A DNA stretch of 43,678 nucleotides from Coprobacter sp. GTDB taxonomy: Bacteria > Bacteroidota > Bacteroidia > Bacteroidales > UBA11471. The notes under the pieces are model-generated. The model worked only from the letters and a program-made list of their open reading frames with translations, was not told where the DNA came from and did not search any database. The DNA is taken from positions 1 through 43,678 of the forward strand of contig JAFTRN010000045.1 in assembly GCA_017462265.1 (NCBI GenBank). Reading direction: 5' to 3'. Position numbers and translations under genes: made by a program. Below, one piece after another: positions 9,094 through 17,394 of this stretch; the first letter of the stretch is position 1; the number at the start of each line of letters is the position of its first letter.

Positions 9094-10272
9094 TTACAAG
9101 GGTATATCGAATGACGATTGCAATTCGTTCCAGGCCTTAATCTTCAACGTCAATGTTACAGAGGTCTGCCCGAAACGTATATCATACGTGTATCTTTTCC
9201 CGGCTTCGTAAGTAGTCGCGGGAAGGGCGATGCGATGCACAAAATCGCCGGTCGATTTCAAGCAGAAACAAATTTGCGAGGTTCCATCGGTGACCTGAGG
9301 TATAGTGAGTAACCACCCGTCATTATCGGAATATTTCTGTCTCGAATCATAATCGGTACTATAAGCCACCGCTATGGTACGCTCCGATGATGTCGAGGCA
9401 AAAGGCACTCCGGCGACATCTTCCCACTCGTATATCTTACGAGGTGTCTCCTGCGTTGATGGATCGGGGTAATCCTCGGGATACCATAGAATATTTTCAC
9501 CATTCATTGTGCCATCGTCATCGATTGTACCAAATGCCAACATTCCTGTTGTGGCTATACCGCAATCTATCCGGGTATTTTCCAGCCAAAAGGCTGTGAG
9601 GGCATCGCTATCGTCGTAGGTACTTCCATCGCTATTGATGAACGAAAATCGAAACATCAACGCCGATAGCGTGTGTAACATATTCAATGGTACAGGCTCC
9701 CACATTCTGAATGTAGGAGAGTTGGTATCCACATAGGCGTATGCCATCATCAGGTCTTCTTGGAAGTGTTCGGTATTATAATCCACCACAAATGTCGAGA
9801 TATTCGATGAACTGATTTCATCGACCGCCGACTTGGGATAGTAAGCGTTGAATACATATTTGGCGCCTATAACCCACTTAGCGGCCTCCTCGCTATAAGT
9901 CCACGACTTGTAATTATCCCACGCCGTACCCTCACGATAGACAAGAGTTACATCGCCATTATCATTACCCAACACGTGCCGAGTTTCCACCCCATCTAAC
10001 TCGTAGGCCGACCATATACCGATAGCTCTTCCGCCGGTAACGCTACAAGCGGTCTGCAAATCGCTGTTATTCTCTATCAATGCACGAGTGTCGTACATAC
10101 CGACAGAACGCACATTCCAACGTATATAATCGGCTTCGGCCGTGCCTATAGTTGATGGCGATTGGGTTATGAGATGTCCCATCTCCTCTCCACAAGAGGA
10201 ATATAACAAGGCAAGCAATATCGCAAACACGACATTACCCGACTTATATGTAAAAATACTGCGACGTCTCAT
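9094..10272 (-). CDS. fimbrillin family lipoprotein (Mfa-like_1)
   Basis: The 392-residue product has a lipoprotein signal ending in LLYSSC. It shows the pattern of Bacteroidota fimbrillin-family proteins: MLHTLSALMFRFSF in the middle and a C-terminal YEAGKRYTYDI followed by LTLKIKAWNE. Such pilins are exported as lipoproteins, cut by an Arg-gingipain-like protease and polymerise by strand exchange. The start ATG lies 15 nt downstream of a strong intercistronic hairpin, so this gene may be expressed at another level than the fimbrillin before it. It is probably a minor subunit. Confidence 0.82.
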   Translation of the reverse strand: MRRRSIFTYKSGNVVFAILLALLYSSCGEEMGHLITQSPSTIGTAEADYIRWNVRSVGMYDTRALIENNSDLQTACSVTGGRAIGIWSAYELDGVETRHVLGNDNGDVTLVYREGTAWDNYKSWTYSEEAAKWVIGAKYVFNAYYPKSAVDEISSSNISTFVVDYNTEHFQEDLMMAYAYVDTNSPTFRMWEPVPLNMLHTLSALMFRFSFINSDGSTYDDSDALTAFWLENTRIDCGIATTGMLAFGTIDDDGTMNGENILWYPEDYPDPSTQETPRKIYEWEDVAGVPFASTSSERTIAVAYSTDYDSRQKYSDNDGWLLTIPQVTDGTSQICFCLKSTGDFVHRIALPATTYEAGKRYTYDIRFGQTSVTLTLKIKAWNELQSSFDIPL

Positions 10273-10287
10273 ATCTCAAGTATAACC

Positions 10288-10329
10288 AACGTATCACCGA
10301 GCGGATATACCCCCACTCGGTAATACGTT
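10288..10329 (-). promoter_or_regulatory. intercistronic hairpin in the fimbrial operon
   Basis: AACGTATTACCGAG (10329-10316, read on the minus strand) can pair with CTCGGTGATACGTT (10301-10288). The stem is 14 bp with a single G-U pair and a 14-nt loop. No U-run follows, so it is not a normal intrinsic terminator. It lies between the probable major fimbrillin and the downstream minor genes. There it could stabilise the upstream mRNA, partly terminate transcription, or hide the next ribosome-binding region. Confidence 0.6.
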
Positions 10330-10338
10330 GTTGCTGTT

Positions 10339-11499
10339 TTAGAGTTCGATTTGGATTACATCTACATCTACCCAAGCCTCGGTGCCGGGAGCAAAATAGA
10401 TTTTATCTTTATCGGCCGACGCGGTACTATAAACCAATCGATAGGTATAACGTTTACCCATTTCCCATTTGTCGATGAGCGTATTGCCTACACTCTCTTT
10501 TTGGAGATTGAGTTGTACCTCTTTGGTATTTTCGTTGCCATTTACAGTATAATGTACCGTCAATATCACCTCATCGGTCAATTCTTGCGGCATGAGCAAG
10601 AGTTGGTTTACGACATCAGTTTCGGTTCCGATCTCTTCGACAAGAGCCGATACATATCGAGGCGACTCAAAAAACTTGATATTTCCCTTAAATGCCACAT
10701 AGGGGTTAGCGATTACATCATCGGCCACAGTCCATTGGGGATTTACATTCACACCTTTCTCATATTGGGTATAATCGGCCGTATTTTCTGTCAGGTTTTC
10801 TTTGAAGGTACCTTTGTATTTTACACCCGAGAGGGTAATGTCGGTAAGAATTACCTCTTCCGACGAGGTATTAGATATCGAGAAACGTATCGACGACAAT
10901 GCGTGTTGGAAAGTAAGAGGAATACCGCTGTAGTAGCTTGCATCGTGCATCATGTCGGCCGATGTCTGGTCGCACACACGAGTACTGAACAACAAATCAT
11001 ATTGATGTGATGCCTCAGTAGGTACCGCAAAATCGGTAATGGTCAGACCATCGGCGCCATAACTTCTACCATTCCAGCCCTCGCCTTGTTCCAACGTAGC
11101 CGGCGATGTTGCGGCAAACGACATTTTCTTACCATTTTCCCAGAAATAGTATTCATCACCATTTTTTGGCGCCCAACCATCGACATTCATATCATACATA
11201 ATCGAATCGCCATCAAACTCGGCTTCCGTAGCATTGGCCCAGCCTGCAAAATCTTCCGTATGCGATACAGCGTAAATAATAAAGCTTTCTTCTTGAGGAT
11301 AGGTATAAGCTACCGATCCATAGATATGCGAACCTACCTCGCCATAAATATTGGCACGAGTATTCACGTTGTTATACAACACCGGCGAGTCAAACGTGAT
11401 TTTTTGCTTCGTTTGTTTCTCGACATTTGTCGTCTCATCGCTTACACAGCTCGCAAGCACCATACTTGCTGCAGCCGCCAAGAATAAATAATTTTTCAT
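10339..11499 (-). CDS. probable major fimbrillin (Mfa-like_1 lipoprotein)
   Basis: The 386-residue product carries a lipobox (MVLASC). It has the fimbrillin pattern: PLTFQHALSSIRFSISN in the middle, with WEMGKRYTYRLVY and a final beta strand rich in VDVDVIQIEL. The first fimbrillin after the DUF3575/DUF5119 pair and the strong hairpin after its stop codon suggest that this is the most abundant subunit. That ranking is inference. It starts 41 nt after the DUF5119 stop. Only one Met start fits the signal peptide. Confidence 0.8.
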   Translation of the reverse strand: MKNYLFLAAAASMVLASCVSDETTNVEKQTKQKITFDSPVLYNNVNTRANIYGEVGSHIYGSVAYTYPQEESFIIYAVSHTEDFAGWANATEAEFDGDSIMYDMNVDGWAPKNGDEYYFWENGKKMSFAATSPATLEQGEGWNGRSYGADGLTITDFAVPTEASHQYDLLFSTRVCDQTSADMMHDASYYSGIPLTFQHALSSIRFSISNTSSEEVILTDITLSGVKYKGTFKENLTENTADYTQYEKGVNVNPQWTVADDVIANPYVAFKGNIKFFESPRYVSALVEEIGTETDVVNQLLLMPQELTDEVILTVHYTVNGNENTKEVQLNLQKESVGNTLIDKWEMGKRYTYRLVYSTASADKDKIYFAPGTEAWVDVDVIQIEL

Positions 11500-11540
11500 A
11501 ACACTTGTTTTTTAATTGGTTTGTATTAAATATTATTTGG

Positions 11541-12605
11541 TTATATTTGTATATCCGACCACACGTCCGACCATTCTTCTACGTCGGGCGTCATACCTCC
11601 CCCATCAAGCGGAGGCGCAATTTCTATTTCATGTTCCAATAATATCCACCGCTCATCTCGCACCAACGGCGTGTCAAACATCGATGTGATGTCGATAGTT
11701 TCCACTTGTGTCGTACCATCGGTACGCATAAACTCTAAATTGAGCGTGTATATCGTAGGCTCATCGGGAAGTTTTCCGAATGTATTGAACGTGGTATAGA
11801 GTACCGCCGAGCTGCAATCGGCATCTCGCGAGCGCTTCACGTCGGTGTACTCCATGGTAAAAAACAGGCTCACGGCATCGTCGGCCACCATACGGCGATC
11901 GTATAGAGTTGCCGAGCCGGCCATACCACTGAGCAACGATACCGCCGAAGATACATACTCCAGGCCCTTGATACGTATCTGCAAATAGTAACTGAGTGTA
12001 AGCGGTGCAGCCGTGAAGAAATCGCCTTCGTTAGTGCGTAACGTATCGATAGCTACATTCTTTTGTATCTCTATCGGCTGACAGCTTACCAAGAAAAAGT
12101 GGTCGGGTATATATCTTATTTCGGGCTCGGCAAGCTGACTGCTTACCGTAGGGAAATATTGATAATATCCGTTAGAGACCGATGAGGTATAAGCCGTCAT
12201 ATCATAAAATTGCCTATCGTTACGCACAAAGGTTTTCTCGGTATCGAAATTATACACCATAAGGTTATACTCTCCCTCTTTTGCCGCGATATAGCCATCG
12301 ATATAATAGCCCCGTTCGTCCTCACCCGTCGATTGCAGATAGCGCTCTGTCACTATATTGCCCGTTACAGGCTCGGTAAGGACGATACGCAATATTCTCG
12401 GGCGCTCATAGGTAGGACGATTACGACTTTCGTCATAGAAGCCATAGGTTACATTTTTTATCTGCTCATCGATATACACACGTATATAGTGTACGTTATA
12501 CGGGTCGAGCAACGGACGATGTTCGCACGAAAGCAACACACCGACCATACCCAAGAGTAATATCGTATGCGACACAAACGCTTGCCAGGCCGACTTCCTC
12601 ATCAT
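11541..12605 (-). CDS. DUF5119 fimbrial-operon lipoprotein
   Basis: The product is about 354 residues and matches my knowledge of DUF5119 proteins, which accompany Bacteroidota fimbrial operons (CEHRPLLDPYNVHYIRVYI after the lipobox LLLSC). The reading frame is open upstream to 12686, but those residues are not signal-like. The ATG at 12605 gives MMRKS and a good lipoprotein signal, and its ATGA overlaps the stop of the DUF3575 gene, pointing to translational coupling. The function is unknown. Position suggests a periplasmic or outer-membrane-anchored assembly or anchor component. Confidence 0.78.
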   Translation of the reverse strand: MMRKSAWQAFVSHTILLLGMVGVLLSCEHRPLLDPYNVHYIRVYIDEQIKNVTYGFYDESRNRPTYERPRILRIVLTEPVTGNIVTERYLQSTGEDERGYYIDGYIAAKEGEYNLMVYNFDTEKTFVRNDRQFYDMTAYTSSVSNGYYQYFPTVSSQLAEPEIRYIPDHFFLVSCQPIEIQKNVAIDTLRTNEGDFFTAAPLTLSYYLQIRIKGLEYVSSAVSLLSGMAGSATLYDRRMVADDAVSLFFTMEYTDVKRSRDADCSSAVLYTTFNTFGKLPDEPTIYTLNLEFMRTDGTTQVETIDITSMFDTPLVRDERWILLEHEIEIAPPLDGGGMTPDVEEWSDVWSDIQI

Positions 12606-13864
12606 GAGCCACCCCCTTTCTTCACACGCATCATGATGGGTATCACGAGAGAGATCTGCGCCTTGGTGGGTCCGAAATAATGCCATCGACCCTGCTTATC
12701 ATGGTCTTTCCACAAAATGGAATAGTCGGGCGAAGGGTTGTATCCGCGATGAGCTATCGACGCATATCCGGCCGAAATGGAAAACTCCAAATTGAGACGT
12801 CGTCCCACCGGCATAGAATAGCCATAACTCAATCCGGCGCTCCAAAACTCGCCTTGATGGCAAATATCGCGTTTCCATTCAAAATCGTATTTTCCCGACT
12901 CGCAATATACCCCCAAGAAATGCCCCACAAGCCTATCTCGCTTCTTACGGCGACCTTCGGCCGGGCGCGGTTGCGGCGCAAACCACCACCGACCTTCGGC
13001 GCCTATGCTGAGGAATCGGTTGCAATATTCATTATCCTCCTCGCCCCACCGCCACCAAGGGAATTGATGATAGTACAGCACCGAAAATTTATCTCCGGCA
13101 AACGGCACTTCTATCGAAAAGTTCTGCCACATCAAGGCATCATACAACAAGTTGGTCTTCAATGCCAAAATCGTCTTCGTATCTCTATGAATGGGGGCGA
13201 TGAAGGTCATTGGCGCCAATACCGGATACTCTATCGGCGGGAATTCCACAGGGAAAGGCAATATAGCCGAAGGTGTCACATCATGACGCGCCACGCACAC
13301 CCATGTCGCATAACGCAATCGTGGCATGATATTGCGCAGAATATATCGCCACGTCTTACCGCTATCGAGGCGCTTCAACATCGCTTTACGACTTTCATCG
13401 CTTATCGAGTCCATATCGATAATCGACAATACCGTATCTCTATCGGGGCGTGTATAATGTGCCTCAATCTCCTCACGCAGGCCCGGCCAGTTCTCGGCCA
13501 ATGGCGCTAAAACAATCTGCGAGTCGGAAAACAACGCATAATCGGGAATATTTCGTAAAAGATAACGCTTGGCCGTCTTTCCACGCTCTCGTGCCAACCA
13601 AGCATTGAAAGAGTATGGCCCCTCGGGTGATGCATATGAGTAGATAACTATACTATCTACCCCCACCGAGCGAAACGAGTCGTGGAGATATTTCTTGATT
13701 GATGATAATTGGGCGCTATTGCCCATATAGTTTTCATAGATTGAAATCTTATTGACCGGATAATATATGCGAGATGTCAATACGGCAGACGAATCGGGTA
13801 TATCCACAGCCGATGCAGATATAGCGAACAATAATATCATAATTATCAACCCGATACGTCTCAT
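12602..13864 (-). CDS. DUF3575 outer-membrane protein with OmpA-like N-terminus
   Basis: With the ATG at 13864 the product has about 420 residues and a clean signal peptide (MRRIGLIIMILLFAISASA). The first half has an OmpA-like peptidoglycan-binding pattern (IYSYASPEGPYSFN, then LARERGKTAKRYL). The second half is DUF3575, a beta-rich region predicted to form an outer-membrane barrel (KTNLLYDALMWQNFSIEVPF, LGVYCESGKYDFEW, AQISLVIPIMM). It is the first gene of the fimbrial operon. A cell-envelope anchoring role for the fimbriae is inferred. An in-frame ATG at 13879 is rejected because it would lie only a few nt from the predicted transcription start. Confidence 0.8.
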   Translation of the reverse strand: MRRIGLIIMILLFAISASAVDIPDSSAVLTSRIYYPVNKISIYENYMGNSAQLSSIKKYLHDSFRSVGVDSIVIYSYASPEGPYSFNAWLARERGKTAKRYLLRNIPDYALFSDSQIVLAPLAENWPGLREEIEAHYTRPDRDTVLSIIDMDSISDESRKAMLKRLDSGKTWRYILRNIMPRLRYATWVCVARHDVTPSAILPFPVEFPPIEYPVLAPMTFIAPIHRDTKTILALKTNLLYDALMWQNFSIEVPFAGDKFSVLYYHQFPWWRWGEEDNEYCNRFLSIGAEGRWWFAPQPRPAEGRRKKRDRLVGHFLGVYCESGKYDFEWKRDICHQGEFWSAGLSYGYSMPVGRRLNLEFSISAGYASIAHRGYNPSPDYSILWKDHDKQGRWHYFGPTKAQISLVIPIMMRVKKGGGS

Positions 13865-13893
13865 AGGTATCCAATGCAATATATATACAATAG

Positions 13894-13938
13894 CAAAGAT
13901 ATAAAACCTGTAATAAAAATCATTACAAATGATTGTAA
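13894..13938 (-). promoter_or_regulatory. promoter and palindrome of the fimbrial operon
   Basis: TATCTTTG on the minus strand (13901-13894) is a perfect -7 element and would start transcription near 13887, about 22 nt before the DUF3575 ATG. A TTTG lies 24 nt upstream (13929-13926), a little further than the norm. It overlaps the palindrome TTACAA-ATGA-TTGTAA (13923-13938), which could be an operator. I see no inverted repeats flanking the promoter that would indicate an invertible switch. Confidence 0.5.
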
Positions 13939-14070
13939 ATTTTTAATAACATATACATATAAATCAGAGAAATATGATATATTATAAATACATATCGAAG
14001 GGAAATTTTCAGACATTTCAGTAGAAAGGCTACATAAATATGAAAAATTTGCAAATAAAACGGCAATTTG

Positions 14071-14101
14071 TTTGCATTTCTATTTTTTATTACTACTTTT
14101 G
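14071..14101 (+). promoter_or_regulatory. promoter of the trp attenuator and trpB
   Basis: TTTG at 14071-14074 is followed after 19 nt by TACTTTTG at 14094-14101, a full match to the Bacteroidota consensus. The start of transcription would be near 14108, about 41 nt before the leader-peptide ATG. Confidence 0.75.
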
Positions 14102-14148
14102 TCAAACAAATACAGAAAATAACTGTTAATAGATAGTCAAAACGTGCT

Positions 14149-14220
14149 ATGAACATGATTGTTACACATATTTGCCATTGGCAAGGTTGGTATCGTACTT
14201 ACAATCCTCACCGGTCGTAA
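14149..14220 (+). CDS. trp leader peptide (23 codons, two Trp codons)
   Basis: An ATG at 14149 opens a 23-codon frame ending in TAA at 14218-14220. It contains the run CHWQGWYRTY, with Trp codons at 14179-14181 and 14188-14190. It lies between a good promoter and a leader terminator, just before a tryptophan synthase gene. This is the arrangement of classical ribosome-mediated trp attenuation. The frame is too short to be recognised by ordinary gene callers. I recall a Bacteroidota RNA motif upstream of trp genes called Bacteroid-trp RNA, and this may be a member. I did not compare it with that model. Confidence 0.85.
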   Translation: MNMIVTHICHWQGWYRTYNPHRS

Positions 14221-14280
14221 GAACCAACTTGTGTATTCCATATAGTAAGGTTTGTCCCGGTGGAGACAAACCTTTTTTTA
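14182..14280 (+). promoter_or_regulatory. trp attenuator (alternative hairpins and terminator)
   Basis: Three exclusive pairings are visible. Segment 1:2 is CAAGGTTGGT (14182-14191, over the second Trp codon) with ACCAACTTG (14223-14231), one bulge. The antiterminator is CACCGG (14209-14214) with CCGGTG (14257-14262) plus GAACC (14221-14225) with GGTTT (14249-14253). The terminator is AAGGTTTGTC (14247-14256), an 8-nt loop, GACAAACCTT (14265-14274) and then a T-run. A ribosome stalled at the Trp codons blocks segment 1 and frees 14221-14225 for the antiterminator. A ribosome reaching the stop at 14218 covers that region and the terminator forms. Confidence 0.82.
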
Positions 14281-14313
14281 TTTCTCGAAAATAACACTCT
14301 AAAACATAAAGCT

Positions 14314-15675
14314 ATGAGTACAAAAAAATTTTTACTGCAAGAAAAAGACATTCCCATGGCATGGTACAACATCGTCCCCGACATGGTAAACAAACCCCTG
14401 CCCCCGCTCAATCCGCAAACACATCAACCGATGACCGAGGAGGACTTCTATCCGCTGTTTGCACGAGAGTTGGCCCACCAGGAAATGAACCAGACCGACA
14501 GGTGGATTGAAATCCCTGAAGAGGTACGCGACCTGTACAAGATATGGCGTCCTACCCCGTTGGTACGTGCTTACGGGCTCGAAAAGGCACTCGATACCCC
14601 GGCTCATATCTATTTCAAAAACGAGAGTGTAAGTCCCGTGGGTTCGCATAAGCTCAACTCGGCCATAGCACAAGCCTACTTTTGTAAAAAAGAGGGCGTC
14701 ACCAACATCACCACCGAGACCGGTGCCGGTCAGTGGGGCGCGGCACTCTCTTATGCGGCCAAAGCGTTCGGACTGGAACTTGCCGTATATATGGTAAAGG
14801 TGAGCTATCACCAGAAACCCTATCGTCGCTCTATCATGCAGACATTCGGTGCGCAAGTGGTGGCATCGCCCAGCATGAGTACCCGCGCCGGTCGCAAGAT
14901 ACTGACCGATCACCCCAACTACCAAGGCAGTCTCGGCACAGCCATATCCGAGGCCGTGGAGCTCGCCATGCAGACACCCAACTGCAAATATACCCTCGGC
15001 AGCGTGCTCAACCATGTGATGCTGCACCAGACCGTGATAGGTCTCGAAGCCGAGAAACAAATGGAAATGGCCGGTGAATACCCCGACGTGGTAATCGGCT
15101 GTTTCGGTGGTGGCTCCAATTTCTCGGGTATAGCCTTCCCCTTCCTGCGCCACAAACTCACCGAGGGCAAGGATATTCGCATCATCGCTGCCGAACCTGC
15201 CTCTTGTCCCAAACTCACCCGCGGTGCATTCCAATACGACTTCGGCGACGAAGCCGGCTACACCCCGTTGCTGCCCATGTTCACCCTCGGCCACAACTTC
15301 GAGCCGTCAAACATTCATGCCGGCGGACTGCGTTACCACGGTGCCGGTTCCATCGTGAGCCAACTACGCAAAGACGGACTTATGGACGCCGTGGACATAC
15401 AGCAACTCGATACTTTCAAAGCCGCTACCCTCTTTGCTCAGGCCGAAGGCATCATTCCCGCTCCGGAATCGTCGCACGCCATCGCCGCTGCCATACAAGA
15501 GGCTGAGCAGGCCAAGCTCGAGGGCACTCCACGCACCATACTCTTCAACCTCTCAGGTCACGGGCTCATCGATATGGCCTCGTACGATCGCTACCTATCA
15601 AACGACTTGCAAAACTATGAAGTAACCGACGAAGACGTGGCTCGCAACGTGGAACAACTCGAAAAAATCATCTAA
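14314..15675 (+). CDS. trpB: tryptophan synthase beta chain, TrpB2-like
   Basis: The 453-residue product is a PLP-dependent tryptophan synthase beta subunit, joining indole and serine to tryptophan. SPVGSHKLNSA carries the PLP lysine, Lys113. TETGAGQWG (134-142) carries the catalytic Glu135. IGCFGGGSN is the phosphate-binding loop. The length of about 450 and an extended N-terminus fit the TrpB2 group rather than the roughly 400-residue TrpB that pairs with TrpA. No trpA or other trp gene is adjacent, so it may salvage indole or act as a stand-alone enzyme. The frame is open upstream to 14260, but the ATG at 14314 follows the attenuator terminator and gives the normal N-terminus. Regulation by tryptophan is strongly suggested by the leader. 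Confidence 0.92.
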   Translation: MSTKKFLLQEKDIPMAWYNIVPDMVNKPLPPLNPQTHQPMTEEDFYPLFARELAHQEMNQTDRWIEIPEEVRDLYKIWRPTPLVRAYGLEKALDTPAHIYFKNESVSPVGSHKLNSAIAQAYFCKKEGVTNITTETGAGQWGAALSYAAKAFGLELAVYMVKVSYHQKPYRRSIMQTFGAQVVASPSMSTRAGRKILTDHPNYQGSLGTAISEAVELAMQTPNCKYTLGSVLNHVMLHQTVIGLEAEKQMEMAGEYPDVVIGCFGGGSNFSGIAFPFLRHKLTEGKDIRIIAAEPASCPKLTRGAFQYDFGDEAGYTPLLPMFTLGHNFEPSNIHAGGLRYHGAGSIVSQLRKDGLMDAVDIQQLDTFKAATLFAQAEGIIPAPESSHAIAAAIQEAEQAKLEGTPRTILFNLSGHGLIDMASYDRYLSNDLQNYEVTDEDVARNVEQLEKII

Positions 15676-15695
15676 CACTCTCCTTTGAGACACTT

Positions 15696-15733
15696 AAAAA
15701 CAGCGTTACAATCAGGTTGTAGCGCTGTTTTTT
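15696..15733 (+). terminator. intrinsic terminator of trpB
   Basis: ACAGCGTTACAA (15700-15711), a TCAGG loop and TTGTAGCGCTGT (15717-15728) form a 12-bp stem with one G-U pair. It is followed by a run of T. It lies 20 nt after the trpB stop codon. Confidence 0.9.
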
Positions 15734-15762
15734 AGTACCCAATCCAGCACTTACACAAAGCA

Positions 15763-15851
15763 AAAGTGGAATAAGTGTATATTTTCAACCCCTACAAAGT
15801 GGAATAAGTGTATATTTTGAGCCTCTCCAAAGTGGAATAAATGTGATTTTT
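15763..15851 (+). repeat. three direct repeats at exact 33-bp spacing
   Basis: AAAGTGGAATAAGTGTATAT starts at 15763 and 15796, and a slightly diverged copy (AAAGTGGAATAAATGTGAT) at 15829. Start-to-start spacing is exactly 33 bases both times: a conserved 23-bp core and 10 variable, C-rich bases. Spacing near three helical turns suggests protein binding on one DNA face. The set resembles the repeated transposase-binding sites at ends of IS21-type elements, so a remnant IS end is one explanation; an iteron or operator is another. The rest of 15734-16071 is A+T-rich and holds no gene I can support. Confidence 0.7.
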
Positions 15852-16052
15852 CCCATAACGACTATTAATTTAAATAAACAAAGAAACGGATTTATCTATA
15901 GAAAACGCTTATTGTAAGATAAAGTCAATAATTTTGTGAAACAGAAATAGTATTCTTATGACACAATTATCATTCGCATAAAAACAATTAATTAAAACTA
16001 TTTTTTAGTATGCCAGACAACTATGTACTTTTCTAAGTCGTGAATTTGAAGA

Positions 16053-16079
16053 GTTTATGAAAGATGTTGTTTCATAAAC
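16053..16079 (-). terminator. hairpin at the end of the SpoIID gene
   Basis: GTTTATGAAA and TTTCATAAAC form a perfect 10-bp stem with a 7-nt loop across the SpoIID stop codon (16072-16074). The following minus-strand bases (TCTTCAAATTC) are only weakly T-rich, so it may end the long pdxJ-to-SpoIID transcript or protect its 3' end. Confidence 0.5.
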
Positions 16080-17394
16080 ATTCCCCATACAGGCGATGGA
16101 GGGTTGTAGCGGGATAGTAATGGCGCAGTATCGTGCGGTAGTCGATACCGCGGTGAGCCATGACAGCGGCACCGATTTGACACAGTCCCACACCATGCCC
16201 CCAACCGGCCCCGCGTAACACGAAATCGTCGCCATCGCGCTCTACGACAAATGCCGAGCTATAGAGATGCGTGGGCGACAATATACGGCGTATGTAGAGT
16301 TCTTTACCCACTGTCATTGTGCGCCGGGTACCCTCTATTTGCAGTCGTACGATGCGTCCCGACGCGCCTCGTTCTATGGGGGTGAGCGATAGTATGCGTC
16401 CGAAATCCACTCCCGAACGACAATATACCAGCGACGACAATTCTTCAACGCCATATCGTACTTGCCAACGATAGAAATCGGGCGTCTCCCGGTCGTAATG
16501 ATTCAGCACCTGCGACAGTATCGCAGTGTCGGTGGTATGGCAATAAGCGTCGGGCGAGGAGAGTATAAACCGCGAGGCCTGCGCCTCATCGGTGAGGCAG
16601 GGTCGTGTCGTCGCTGTGGACACATCGGCTATGGGCGAAAGATAGGGGTGCGCCTCATCACCCCAACAGGCATCGAATCGCTCGGTAACACCCCCGCAGC
16701 ATTTCGAGAATCGAGCGTCGCATACCTGCCCGTCATACATCAACACCTCGCCCCTTGTAGCGGCTATCGCCTCGGCTACACACGGGCTCACCACGCGCGT
16801 CATGCCTTGATAGCGCTGGCAATGGTCATCGGCACACACGTCAAACAGAGTATGATCGTCGCGATCGTACCAACGTACGATTTCGGTATCGGTATCACTC
16901 ACGACAGCTTGTGTCGGCACTCGCGGGGTAGCACCGGTAAAGCGGGGCAGTTGCGCCCAAAGCCATGAACGGGAAACGACGGCATGTGCCTTGAGCAACT
17001 CGAGCGACGAGGTAGCACTCATCTCCGAAGATATGACACTCGACAAATAACACTCCAACGACACTTCATTTATCGCCCACACCACGCCCGCATCGCACAA
17101 CAGATGTAACTCGCCCGGAAAACGTTGGCTCTCGCATCGTTGCCAATGAAATTCCACCCCTATTGTCACTCCCGAGAGTTCAAATAGCGTATCATCGTCC
17201 ACAGGCATCAAAGAGAGGCTCTTATGACAAATATTATCTATCGTGAAGGTCGCACCATCGGATGAAATCGTCGCCTCATACACCCCGGCCGGGAATAGTC
17301 CCCCCTCTGCCGTTCTATAGTCGCCAAGCAAGGTGAAGCGGATAGAGTGTCCGCTCATTATACCTACGGTAATATGTGGCTCGGCTTGTATCAT
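16072..17394 (-). CDS. SpoIID/LytB domain protein (peptidoglycan lytic transglycosylase-like)
   Basis: The 440-residue product has the SpoIID/LytB domain: SSEMSATSSLELLKAHAVVSRSW with the catalytic-type Glu124, and GWGHGVGLCQIGA from residue 397. In Bacillus, SpoIID cleaves denuded glycan strands, so a cell-wall glycan role is expected. Unusually, the N-terminus (MIQAEPHITVGIMSG) shows no signal peptide or membrane segment. Another export route, an unannotated start or cytoplasmic action on muropeptides must be considered. The ATG at 17394 overlaps the TGA of the symporter gene by one base, so the two are translationally coupled. A TTG one codon upstream is less likely. Confidence 0.85.
   Translation of the reverse strand: MIQAEPHITVGIMSGHSIRFTLLGDYRTAEGGLFPAGVYEATISSDGATFTIDNICHKSLSLMPVDDDTLFELSGVTIGVEFHWQRCESQRFPGELHLLCDAGVVWAINEVSLECYLSSVISSEMSATSSLELLKAHAVVSRSWLWAQLPRFTGATPRVPTQAVVSDTDTEIVRWYDRDDHTLFDVCADDHCQRYQGMTRVVSPCVAEAIAATRGEVLMYDGQVCDARFSKCCGGVTERFDACWGDEAHPYLSPIADVSTATTRPCLTDEAQASRFILSSPDAYCHTTDTAILSQVLNHYDRETPDFYRWQVRYGVEELSSLVYCRSGVDFGRILSLTPIERGASGRIVRLQIEGTRRTMTVGKELYIRRILSPTHLYSSAFVVERDGDDFVLRGAGWGHGVGLCQIGAAVMAHRGIDYRTILRHYYPATTLHRLYGECL

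Noticed and set aside
12680..13510. 276-codon plus-strand frame inside the DUF3575 gene
   Set aside because: It overlaps a gene with clear signal peptide, domain and operon position, and has no recognisable feature.
13864..14150. Invertible promoter of the fimbrial operon
   Set aside because: I found no pair of inverted repeats flanking the promoter and no recombinase gene in the neighbourhood.
15763..15851. Possible CRISPR array
   Set aside because: Only three units, variable part of 10 bases, no palindromic repeat core and no cas gene nearby.
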